From assembly GCA_902572775.1 (NCBI GenBank), contig CACGHF010000003.1, positions 1 through 50,074 on the forward strand: 50,074 nt of DNA, in the 5' to 3' direction. The stretch is from an uncultured Pelagibacteraceae bacterium. Its GTDB lineage: Bacteria > Pseudomonadota > Alphaproteobacteria > Pelagibacterales > Pelagibacteraceae. This document shows, in pieces, positions 31,539-39,338 of the stretch (position 1 is its first letter; every line of letters begins with the position of its first letter). The notes under the pieces were generated by a model. That model saw only the letters and a list, made by a program, of their open reading frames with translations. It did not search any database and was not told the origin of the DNA. The position numbers were made by a program, and so were the translations under genes.

Positions 31539-32273
31539 ATGAAAACTTTAGTAATTATACCTTCTAGAATGTCTGCAATCAGGCTGCCTGGTAAACCGTT
31601 ATTAAAAATAAATGGTTTATCAATTATATCACATGTGTCTAAAAAAGCAGAAGAGGCCAATATTGGAGATGTGATTGTAGCTACAGAGGATCAAGAAATT
31701 ATTGATGATGTTAAAGGAAATGGTTTCAATGCTATTTTGACCAGCAATAAACATAAGACAGGAACAGATAGAATCCATGAAGCACTTAAAAAATCAAATA
31801 TTAAAGATGTTGATTTTATTATGAATTTACAAGGTGATGAACCAGCAATCGACATTGATGATATAAAAAGTTTGAATGACAAAATGGTAAAAAATAATTC
31901 CAATTTAGGAACTCTTGCCGCAAGAATAAAAGATAATAAAAATTTGAAAAATGAAAATATTGTTAAGGTCATCACTGAAAACAGCCTAGAAACGGATCAT
32001 TTTCCAAAGGCAGTATCCTTTTCAAGAAAATCTGAACAGTTAGAAAATATTTATCACCATATTGGAATTTATTGTTATTCAAGAGATTGTCTTAAAAAAT
32101 TTGTTAACTTGGATCAATCCAAAAATGAAATAGAAAATCGACTAGAGCAGTTAAGAGCATTAGATAATAATATTGATATCAATGTTTCACTTGCTATGTC
32201 ATCTCCAATAGGAGTAGATACAGAGGAAGATTATCTAGCCTTAAAAAAAATAATGGAATATAAGAATTTATGA
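31539..32273 (+). CDS. kdsB: CMP-Kdo synthetase (3-deoxy-manno-octulosonate cytidylyltransferase)
   Basis: KdsB activates Kdo with CTP for lipopolysaccharide core synthesis. IPSRMSAIRLPGKPL is the nucleotide-binding N-terminus, ATEDQEI and MNLQGDEPAI hold the metal site, and HHIGIYCYSRD and ENRLEQLRAL complete the family pattern. At 244 residues it is full length. It overlaps pheA by 4 nt. Confidence 0.94.
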   Translation: MKTLVIIPSRMSAIRLPGKPLLKINGLSIISHVSKKAEEANIGDVIVATEDQEIIDDVKGNGFNAILTSNKHKTGTDRIHEALKKSNIKDVDFIMNLQGDEPAIDIDDIKSLNDKMVKNNSNLGTLAARIKDNKNLKNENIVKVITENSLETDHFPKAVSFSRKSEQLENIYHHIGIYCYSRDCLKKFVNLDQSKNEIENRLEQLRALDNNIDINVSLAMSSPIGVDTEEDYLALKKIMEYKNL

Positions 32274-33103
32274 CTAAAATTTATTTTCAAGGAACCTTTG
32301 GTGCATATTCTCACTTAGCAGCACTTTCTATTGATCCTAAAGCAGAAATCTTGCCATGTAAAACTTTTGATGAGTGTTTTAACAAAGCCTCAGAAGAACC
32401 TGAAAGTAGAATAATAATACCAGAGTCTAATAGAATTACAGGTAACATTGGTATTGAATATTTAATTTTTAAACACAGGCTTAATATTTATCAAGAGCAC
32501 TTTCAAAAAATTGAACATAATTTATTAGGACAGCCTGGAGCAAAATTAAAAGATATCAAAGAGGTATACTCTCATGCACAAGGACTATCTCAGTGTTCAA
32601 AATTTATAAAAGATAATTATTTAGCAGAACATATTAGAGCAGATACTGCTGGATCTGCAGAAATGATTTCTAAAACAAAAGATGTTAAGCAATCAGCTAT
32701 AGCATCCTCATTGAGTGCTGAAATTTATGGCTTAGAAGTAATTAAAAAAAATATAGAAAATGAAAGTGGAAATTTGACAAGATTTTTGGTTATGGGAAAA
32801 AATATTTCTCAACCAGAATTTAAAGATAAAACTTACATAACCTCTTTTTTATTTAAATTGAAAAGTAAGCCAGCTGCCCTCTATCAATCACTAGGAGGTT
32901 TTGCTATTAATGGTGTAAATTTAACTAAACTACAAAGTTATCCAGAAAAAAATAGTTTCGATTCTTATTTTTTCTTATGTGATTTAGATGGACATATTGA
33001 AGACTCAAAAGTTCAAAAATCTCTTGAAGAGCTGGGCCTACATTGTGAGGATTTTCACGTTCTAGGTGTTTTTGAAGCTGATAGTTTGAGACAAAATAAA
33101 TAA
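32270..33103 (+). CDS. pheA: Prephenate dehydratase with ACT domain
   Basis: PheA converts prephenate to phenylpyruvate. The catalytic domain (about 1-180) has FQGTFGAYSHLAA and the NLTRFLVMG (TRF) motif; the ACT domain (about 190-270, with SKPAALYQSLGGFAINGVNL and LQSYPEKNSF) senses phenylalanine. There is no chorismate mutase domain. It overlaps kdsB by 4 nt and is followed by the SRP RNA gene. Confidence 0.92.
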   Translation: MTKIYFQGTFGAYSHLAALSIDPKAEILPCKTFDECFNKASEEPESRIIIPESNRITGNIGIEYLIFKHRLNIYQEHFQKIEHNLLGQPGAKLKDIKEVYSHAQGLSQCSKFIKDNYLAEHIRADTAGSAEMISKTKDVKQSAIASSLSAEIYGLEVIKKNIENESGNLTRFLVMGKNISQPEFKDKTYITSFLFKLKSKPAALYQSLGGFAINGVNLTKLQSYPEKNSFDSYFFLCDLDGHIEDSKVQKSLEELGLHCEDFHVLGVFEADSLRQNK

Positions 33104-33113
33104 GAATCTTTTC

Positions 33114-33143
33114 TTGTAGATTAGAAATTTTAACTGCTATAAT
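33114..33143 (+). promoter_or_regulatory. Promoter for SRP RNA
   Basis: TTGTAG (33114-33119) and TATAAT (33138-33143) are 18 bp apart, placing the start at about 33150, exactly where the SRP RNA stem begins. The agreement of two independent signals supports both. Confidence 0.65.
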
Positions 33144-33149
33144 AGATTT

Positions 33150-33233
33150 GGAGGCTAGAGGTGGATGCTGCTTGAACCCGACCAGATCTTAACGGAAGCA
33201 GTCGTAGAGACAGTTATTCAGGTTCTAGTCTCC
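33150..33233 (+). ncRNA. ffs: Signal recognition particle RNA (4.5S, small type)
   Basis: The ends GGAGGCTAGA and TCTAGTCTCC pair (one G-U), and the middle holds the conserved SRP domain IV: GACCAGATC and GGAAGCAGTC form the asymmetric and symmetric loops that bind Ffh. The apical loop reads UAAC closed by UCU/GGA, a member of the URRC class rather than the common GGAA. With Ffh and FtsY it targets membrane proteins. It lies 11 nt before dnaX, a frequent neighbour. Confidence 0.9.
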
Positions 33234-33243
33234 TTATAGATAT

Positions 33244-34899
33244 ATGAATAATAACTCAAAAGTATTAGCATTAAAATATAGACCTCAAACTTTTGATGAT
33301 CTTATTGGTCAAGAGGTTGTTGCAGAAACTATTACTAATTCGATTAAGGCTGACAAAATACCGAATGCATATTTGTTCACTGGAATAAGGGGAATAGGAA
33401 AAACTACTACTGCAAGAATTGTTGCAAAAGCACTTAATTGTTCAAATGGTATCGATAAATTATGTAAAGAAAACTTTTGTGAAAGCTGTAAATCTATAAG
33501 TGAGTCTAGTCATATAGATGTGCTTGAAATGGATGCGGCAAGCAAAACAGGTGTAGACGACGTAAGAGATTTAATCGAATTTTCAAAATATGGGCCGACT
33601 TCTGCTAAATATAAAATCTTCATTATTGATGAAGTTCATATGTTAAGCAAACAAGCATTTAATGCTTTATTAAAAACTTTAGAGGAACCACCAGAATATC
33701 TAAAATTTATTTTTGCAACAACAGAAATTAAAAAAATTCCAATTACAGTAGTATCTAGATGTCAAAGATTTGATCTATCTAGAATTAAATCCTCAGAATT
33801 GTTGGAGTTTATTAAAAAAATTAAGGACAAGGAAAATGGAAAAATAAGCGAAGATGCTTTAAAGCTTATAGTAAAAATTTCTGAGGGTTCTGTTAGAGAT
33901 TCTTTATCGTTACTCGATAGAGCATTATTAAGTTTGGATGAAGGAAAAGAATTAGACTTAAATTCAGCTCAGAAAATTTTTGGGTATTTTGATAAATCTC
34001 AATTAATTGATTTGTTTGAGTTAATTTTAAAAGGTGAAGAAACAAAAGTAATAAGTATTTATAGAAAAATTTATGATCAAGGTGTTGAACCAAAGGTTTT
34101 TATTAACGATTTCTTAGAGTTACTTTACTACTTTAAAAATATTAATTCTTTAACTTTAGAAAGTACAAACTTTTCATTAAATGATGAAGAATTTTCTAAA
34201 ATTAAAAATTTATCAAATCAAATAGATTCTGAGGTATTAATATTATTTTGGCAATTTGCCATCTCTTCTCTCGAAGAGATAGATATAGTTTCTAATCAAC
34301 ACCTTTCAATTGAGATGCTCTTAATAAGATTAATGCATTTAAGTTCTACAAAATCTGAAAATAAAATTGGAAATGTTGAGGTTGACTTGAAGAGTGAAAA
34401 TTTTGTAAAGAATATAGAAACTGAATTAACTTCTAAAACAATAAATCAAATTAAGAATGTTTCACAGGAAGAAAAAGTCAAACCAGAAGTTCAGACAGAA
34501 ATTAAAGCAGAACATGAAATTAATATAAATGCATTTGAGGATTTAATTGAAATTTGCTCAAAAAAAAGAGAGATCAAACTCAAATACGAGTTAGAAAAAA
34601 ATGTTAATCTTGTAAAATTTGAAAAAAATAGAATTGAAATATCTTTTAATGAAAGTTTAGATAAAGATTTTGTAAAAGATTTATCATCAAAGCTTTTTGA
34701 ATGGACCGGTGAAAGATGGATTATTACGTTTAGTAAATTAAAAGGGCAAATGTCAGTAAAAGATAAAGAAAAAAATGTAAAAAAACAGTTAATTGATGAA
34801 ATGAAAAATTCAGAAATATTTAAAAGTGTGATGGATAAATTTCATGATGCCGAATTAATAGATGTAAATTCAAACAAAGATGGAGTTGATAATGACTGA
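33244..34899 (+). CDS. dnaX: DNA polymerase III subunit tau
   Basis: DnaX loads the sliding clamp and links polymerase cores. The AAA+ part shows GIRGIGKTTTARI (Walker A), a zinc module with CKENFCESCK, IIDEVHMLSKQAF (Walker B), and SVRDSLSLLDRAL. The C-terminus (about 370-551) is charged, divergent and shorter than in E. coli. It overlaps ybaB by 8 nt; dnaX-ybaB-recR is a classic operon. Confidence 0.95.
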   Translation: MNNNSKVLALKYRPQTFDDLIGQEVVAETITNSIKADKIPNAYLFTGIRGIGKTTTARIVAKALNCSNGIDKLCKENFCESCKSISESSHIDVLEMDAASKTGVDDVRDLIEFSKYGPTSAKYKIFIIDEVHMLSKQAFNALLKTLEEPPEYLKFIFATTEIKKIPITVVSRCQRFDLSRIKSSELLEFIKKIKDKENGKISEDALKLIVKISEGSVRDSLSLLDRALLSLDEGKELDLNSAQKIFGYFDKSQLIDLFELILKGEETKVISIYRKIYDQGVEPKVFINDFLELLYYFKNINSLTLESTNFSLNDEEFSKIKNLSNQIDSEVLILFWQFAISSLEEIDIVSNQHLSIEMLLIRLMHLSSTKSENKIGNVEVDLKSENFVKNIETELTSKTINQIKNVSQEEKVKPEVQTEIKAEHEININAFEDLIEICSKKREIKLKYELEKNVNLVKFEKNRIEISFNESLDKDFVKDLSSKLFEWTGERWIITFSKLKGQMSVKDKEKNVKKQLIDEMKNSEIFKSVMDKFHDAELIDVNSNKDGVDND

Positions 34900-35209
34900 T
34901 TTTAGTAAAATTTTAGATAAAGCAAAAGAACTTGAGGCAAAAATGAAAGAAAGCCAACAAAAGATTAAGGAAATTAGAGTTGAAGGAGTTTCGGGTTCAA
35001 ATTCTGTAAAGATAACTTTGGATGGAGAGGGAGAGATGCAAACAATAAAGTTATCTGATGAAATTATGAAAGAGGACAAAACTATAATTGAAGATTTAAT
35101 TGTTGCAGCACATAATAGTGCTAAATCTCAACTTAAATCAAAAACTACTGAGGAAATTTCAAAAGCAACTGGAGGTTTTGGAATTCCTGGTTTTAAATGG
35201 CCTTTATAA
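34892..35209 (+). CDS. ybaB: YbaB/EbfC nucleoid-associated protein
   Basis: A 105-residue small DNA-binding protein of the YbaB family that forms tweezer-like dimers. The family pattern is an N-terminal coiled coil (MTDFSKILDKAKELEAKMKE), VEGVSGSNSVKITLDGEG, and a glycine-rich end GGFGIPGFKWPL. The ATG at 34892 is preferred to the track start because it gives the standard N-terminus and couples to the dnaX stop. Confidence 0.9.
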   Translation: MTDFSKILDKAKELEAKMKESQQKIKEIRVEGVSGSNSVKITLDGEGEMQTIKLSDEIMKEDKTIIEDLIVAAHNSAKSQLKSKTTEEISKATGGFGIPGFKWPL

Positions 35210-35212
35210 TAA

Positions 35213-35824
35213 ATGCAAAACATCAGTGAGATAGAAGAATTAATTAAATTAATTTCAAAACTTCCAGGCTTAGGTCCCAAATCAGCAAAAAGAATTGTTT
35301 TAAAATTAATAAATAATCGTGACGAACTTGTAAAACCTATGGCAAATACATTGGCGCAGGTTTATAAAAATGTAGTTAGATGCAATTCATGTGGTGCTTT
35401 AAAGTCAAATTCAAATGGTTGTTTAAATTGTGAGAATACAAAAGAAAAATATAATAAAATTTGTGTAGTAGAGGATATTGCAGACCAATGGTCGATTGAA
35501 AATTCAAATATCTTTCAGGGCTATTTTCATATTTTGGGTGGAACAATTTCTTCAGTTGGCCAAAGAAAAGAAGATTTATTAATTAACTCATTAGTAGAAA
35601 GAGTTAACAGAGATAAAATTGAAGAGGTAATTCTAGCAACTAGTGCAACTGTGGAAGGTCAAACAACTGCATATTATATTCAAGATAGTCTTAAAAATTT
35701 AGATGTTAAAATTACTAAATTAGCACAAGGTTTACCAGTAGGAGGAGAGATTGAAAGTTTAGATGATGGGACTTTATTTTCTGCTTTTAAAAATCGATCT
35801 AATTTGGTTTCGAACTCAGATTAG
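35213..35824 (+). CDS. recR: Recombination protein RecR
   Basis: RecR works with RecO/RecF to load RecA at gaps. A helix-hairpin-helix (SKLPGLGPKSAKRIVL), a four-cysteine zinc finger (CNSCGAL...CLNC), and a TOPRIM domain (CVVEDIADQWSIE) are in order; 203 residues is normal. It ends the dnaX-ybaB-recR operon and overlaps the glcB end by 26 nt on the opposite strand. Confidence 0.95.
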   Translation: MQNISEIEELIKLISKLPGLGPKSAKRIVLKLINNRDELVKPMANTLAQVYKNVVRCNSCGALKSNSNGCLNCENTKEKYNKICVVEDIADQWSIENSNIFQGYFHILGGTISSVGQRKEDLLINSLVERVNRDKIEEVILATSATVEGQTTAYYIQDSLKNLDVKITKLAQGLPVGGEIESLDDGTLFSAFKNRSNLVSNSD

Positions 35825-37973
35825 ATTTTTTTTTTAACCTATTCAAATGAAGTAATGGCTCAGTATAACCTGATGGTTGCTCTTTACCTTTAAACACTAA
35901 ATCACACGCAGTTTGAAACGCTATAGAGTTTTCATAGTCACTACTCATTTTAACATATAGTGGATCATCTTTGTTCTGATCATCTACTATTTTAGCCATC
36001 TCTTTCATTATTTCAGTTACTTGTATTTTTGTTGTAATTCCGTGATGAATCCAATTCGCAATATGTTGTGAAGAAATTCTTAGCGTTGCTCTATCTTCCA
36101 TTAAGCCAATATTGTTAATATCAGGAACTTTCGAACAACCCACACCTTGGTCGATCCATCTTACAACATACCCTAATAAAGTTTGTGCAGAATTAGAAAT
36201 TTCTTTATTTATATCTTCTACAGACCAATTAGGTCTGTCTGCTATTGGGATTGTTAAGAGATCATCAAGCTTAGCTGGTTCTCTATCAATTAATTTTTTT
36301 TGTTCATTAAAAATATTTATTTCATGATAATGTAAAGCATGTAACGCAGCTGCTGTTGGTGACGGAACCCATGCACAGTTTGCTCCTGCTTTTAAGTGTC
36401 CTGTTTTTTGCTCCATCATATCTTTCATTTTGTCGGGCATTGCCCACATCCCTTTTCCAATTTGAGCTTTACCAGCAAACCCACAACTTAAACCAATATC
36501 AACATTGTTATTTTCGTATGCAGTAATCCATTTAGATGACTTCATATCACCTTTTTTAATCATAGGACCAGCTTCCATTGATGTATGCATTTCATCACCA
36601 GTTCTATCTAAGAAACCAGTATTAATAAAAAAAACTCTATTTTTAAGACTTCTAATACATTCTTTTAAATTTGCTGATGTTCTTCTCTCTTCATCCATAA
36701 TACCAATTTTACAAGTGTACTTAGGTAAATTTAGAACTTCTTCAACTTTAGAAAAAATTAAATCTGTAAATGCTGTCTCGTCTGGACCGTGCATTTTAGG
36801 TTTTACAATATAAATTGATCCAGTTCTTGAATTATTTTTATTTTTAATATCATGCAGTGCAGCTGCTGTAGTTATAAATGCATCCATAATACCCTCAGGT
36901 ATTTCACTTCCATCACTCAATAAAATTGAAGGGTTTGTCATTAGATGACCAACGTTTCTTACAAGTAAAAGACTTCTGCCATGTAACTTTAAACCTTTCC
37001 CATCTTTTGAGATATAGCTTCTGTGTGGATTTAATTTTCTCTCAAATAATTTTCCTTCTTTTTCAAATTTTGACTTAAGGTCTCCTTTCATTAGACCTAG
37101 CCAATTTCGATAACAAATAATTTTATCTTCTGAGTCAACAGCCGCTACACTATCTTCATTATCACAAATTGTTGACACTGCAGACTCTAGGATAATATCA
37201 CTAATACCTGCATGATCTTGTTGAGCAGCAAAAGCTCTCGAGTCTTTTAGAATTTCAATATGCAAATTATTATTCTTTAGAATAATTGCAGACGGATTAT
37301 CGCTTTCGCCTCGATGCCCAACAAATTTATTTTCGTCCTCCAAATCAAAAATATCAGCACCTTTTAAAACTTTTAATTTTCCATATTTTACAGCAAAGCT
37401 TGTAATTTTATTCCAACTTAATCCAGCTAATGGAAAGTATTTGTCTAAAAAATCTCTTCCATATTTTATAACCATTTCACCTCTTAAAGGGTCATACCGT
37501 TCAGATACACTGTCTTCAGACTGTTCAATTACATCTGTGCCATAAAGACTATCGTATAAACTCATCCATCTTGCATTAGCAGCATTTAATGCATACCTCG
37601 CATTCATGACAGGTACAACTAGCTGAGGTCCAGCTATACTTGCAATTTCTTCATCAACATTTTCAGTTTCTATTTTAAAATCAGGTCCTTCATTTTTTAA
37701 ATAACCAATTTCTAATAAAAATTTTTTGTACTTATCTAAATTAAATTCTTTACCTTTATTTTTGATATGCCAATCATCTATTTTCTTCTGTAAATCTTCC
37801 CTTAATTTAATTAATTGTTTATTTTTTGGTGCAAGCTCATCGAGGGTTTTTTCTAGACCTAACCAAAAATTTTCTGAAGATACATTTGTATTTTTTAATA
37901 ATTCATCATTTACGAAGTTTGATAGCTTTTCAGATACTTGAAGATTATTAATTTTAAAGTATTTTTCTTGCAT
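35799..37973 (-). CDS. glcB: Malate synthase G
   Basis: GlcB condenses glyoxylate with acetyl-CoA to malate. The 724 residues have the long malate synthase G architecture, with IYIVKPKMHGPDETAFT, NTGFLDRTGDEMHTSMEAGP, and ANCAWVPSPTAAALHALHYH. The gene is controlled by the tandem glycine riboswitch in its leader, an arrangement described for SAR11 and tied to their glycine/serine requirement. When glycine is present it can be converted to glyoxylate and then to malate. Confidence 0.96.
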   Translation of the reverse strand: MQEKYFKINNLQVSEKLSNFVNDELLKNTNVSSENFWLGLEKTLDELAPKNKQLIKLREDLQKKIDDWHIKNKGKEFNLDKYKKFLLEIGYLKNEGPDFKIETENVDEEIASIAGPQLVVPVMNARYALNAANARWMSLYDSLYGTDVIEQSEDSVSERYDPLRGEMVIKYGRDFLDKYFPLAGLSWNKITSFAVKYGKLKVLKGADIFDLEDENKFVGHRGESDNPSAIILKNNNLHIEILKDSRAFAAQQDHAGISDIILESAVSTICDNEDSVAAVDSEDKIICYRNWLGLMKGDLKSKFEKEGKLFERKLNPHRSYISKDGKGLKLHGRSLLLVRNVGHLMTNPSILLSDGSEIPEGIMDAFITTAAALHDIKNKNNSRTGSIYIVKPKMHGPDETAFTDLIFSKVEEVLNLPKYTCKIGIMDEERRTSANLKECIRSLKNRVFFINTGFLDRTGDEMHTSMEAGPMIKKGDMKSSKWITAYENNNVDIGLSCGFAGKAQIGKGMWAMPDKMKDMMEQKTGHLKAGANCAWVPSPTAAALHALHYHEINIFNEQKKLIDREPAKLDDLLTIPIADRPNWSVEDINKEISNSAQTLLGYVVRWIDQGVGCSKVPDINNIGLMEDRATLRISSQHIANWIHHGITTKIQVTEIMKEMAKIVDDQNKDDPLYVKMSSDYENSIAFQTACDLVFKGKEQPSGYTEPLLHLNRLKKKSNLSSKPN

Positions 37974-37990
37974 AGCACTTAATTTCGTAC

Positions 37991-38130
37991 CCCATCTGTA
38001 TTTTTGCCTGAGAGTTTTACTCCTTCGGCGGAAATCAATCTCTTTCCAGAGTGTTATGCTTTAATCGGTCCTTTTGCCTGAGAGTTTCCGGGGTGGTTGC
38101 TCCTTCGGCGCTATAAATAGTCTCTCCCGA
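37991..38130 (-). promoter_or_regulatory. Tandem glycine riboswitch upstream of glcB
   Basis: On the minus strand two copies of the gcvT-type aptamer core appear, each with GCCGAAGGAG and AACTCTCAGGCAAAA, separated by the linker with GGACCG and CTCTGGAAAGAG. The first aptamer is about 38061-38130, the second about 37991-38060, ending 17 nt before the glcB ATG. Cooperative glycine sensing is known for tandem forms. There is no obvious terminator between it and the gene, so control of translation is plausible. The stretch 38131-38240 shows nothing further. Confidence 0.95.
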
Positions 38131-38240
38131 TAATGAATTTGTATCTGTTAAATGATTTAAGTCAATTAATAAGAATTACACCTTATTTAATATCATTTTA
38201 TTGCCTTTTTTGTATTTTAACCATCCGCTATAAATAAAAC

Positions 38241-39335
38241 ATGAAAAATTATCTAAATTTTGAAACAGAAATTAAAGATCTAGAAAACGAACTAGAAAAA
38301 TTGAAAGATCCTTACAATCAAGAGGGATTATCAGAAGTCGATACCCAAAAAATTTCAAGCACTCAAACAGAAATAGATGAAAAATTAAAAAATATTTATT
38401 CTAATTTAGATCCTTGGCAGACTACTATGGTTGCTCGTCATGAAGATAGGCCTAAAGCAAAATTTTTTATTGATAATTTGTTTGAAGACTTCATTTCATT
38501 ATCTGGGGATAGATATTATGGAGAGGATAAATCGGTATTAACTGGATTTGCAAAGTTCAATGGAAAATCTGTTTTAGTTATAGGTCAAGAAAAAGGAGAA
38601 GATTTAGATAGTAGGATTGAGAGAAATTTTGGAATGATGAGACCAGAGGGTTATAGAAAAACTATAAGATTAATGAACCTAGCTAACAAATTTAATATTC
38701 CCATAATCTCTTTTATTGATACTCCAGGAGCATATCCAGGCGTAGGAGCAGAGGAGAGAGGACAAGCCGAAGCAATTGCAAAATCAATCGAATGCTGTAT
38801 GGAGCTCAAAGTGCCAACAATTGCGATAATTATAGGCGAGGGTGGTTCTGGTGGAGCAATTGCATTAGCTTCATCAAATAAAGTCCTTATGCTAGAAAAT
38901 GCAATTTATTCAGTAATATCCCCTGAGGGATGTGCAACTATTCTATGGAGAGACCCAAAAAAAATGCTTGATGCTGCGAAAGCCATGAAACTTTCAGCTA
39001 AAGATTTATTAAAATTAAAAGTTATTGATGAAATAATTGAAGAACCTTTAGGTGGTGCGCATAGAGATAGAGATATAATATTAAATAATGTGAGGGAAAC
39101 TTTAACAAGAAATTTAAATTATTTTGATGAGTTATCTTCCGAAGAAATAATGAATGAGAGAAAAAATAAATTTCTTAAAATTGGAAGAAACGATGGTTTT
39201 ATGTCTAGTACTGAAGATCTAAGTACATTAACTATTAAGAAAAATAATTTGGATCAAATTTTTAAATCAAAAAAAATATTACTAGCAATTATTGGTGGAT
39301 TAATTTTAGTTTCTTCAATCTTTTTACTAATTTAA
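38241..39335 (+). CDS. accA: Acetyl-CoA carboxylase carboxyltransferase subunit alpha
   Basis: AccA partners AccD in fatty acid synthesis. DPWQTTMVARHEDRP, ISFIDTPGAYPGVGAEERGQ, and GEGGSGGAIALASSNKVLML are standard. At 364 residues it is longer than the usual 315-320: after the normal core there is an extra tail ending KKILLAIIGGLILVSSIFLL, a strong membrane segment (about 343-364). A tail anchor would place the carboxyltransferase at the membrane. The end lies 3 nt from the secA end. Confidence 0.93.
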   Translation: MKNYLNFETEIKDLENELEKLKDPYNQEGLSEVDTQKISSTQTEIDEKLKNIYSNLDPWQTTMVARHEDRPKAKFFIDNLFEDFISLSGDRYYGEDKSVLTGFAKFNGKSVLVIGQEKGEDLDSRIERNFGMMRPEGYRKTIRLMNLANKFNIPIISFIDTPGAYPGVGAEERGQAEAIAKSIECCMELKVPTIAIIIGEGGSGGAIALASSNKVLMLENAIYSVISPEGCATILWRDPKKMLDAAKAMKLSAKDLLKLKVIDEIIEEPLGGAHRDRDIILNNVRETLTRNLNYFDELSSEEIMNERKNKFLKIGRNDGFMSSTEDLSTLTIKKNNLDQIFKSKKILLAIIGGLILVSSIFLLI

Positions 39336-39338
39336 ATT

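Noticed and set aside
34560-34575. A-run in dnaX as a programmed frameshift site for gamma
   Set aside because: Long A-runs are everywhere in this AT-rich DNA and no supporting stem or nearby stop pattern was evident.
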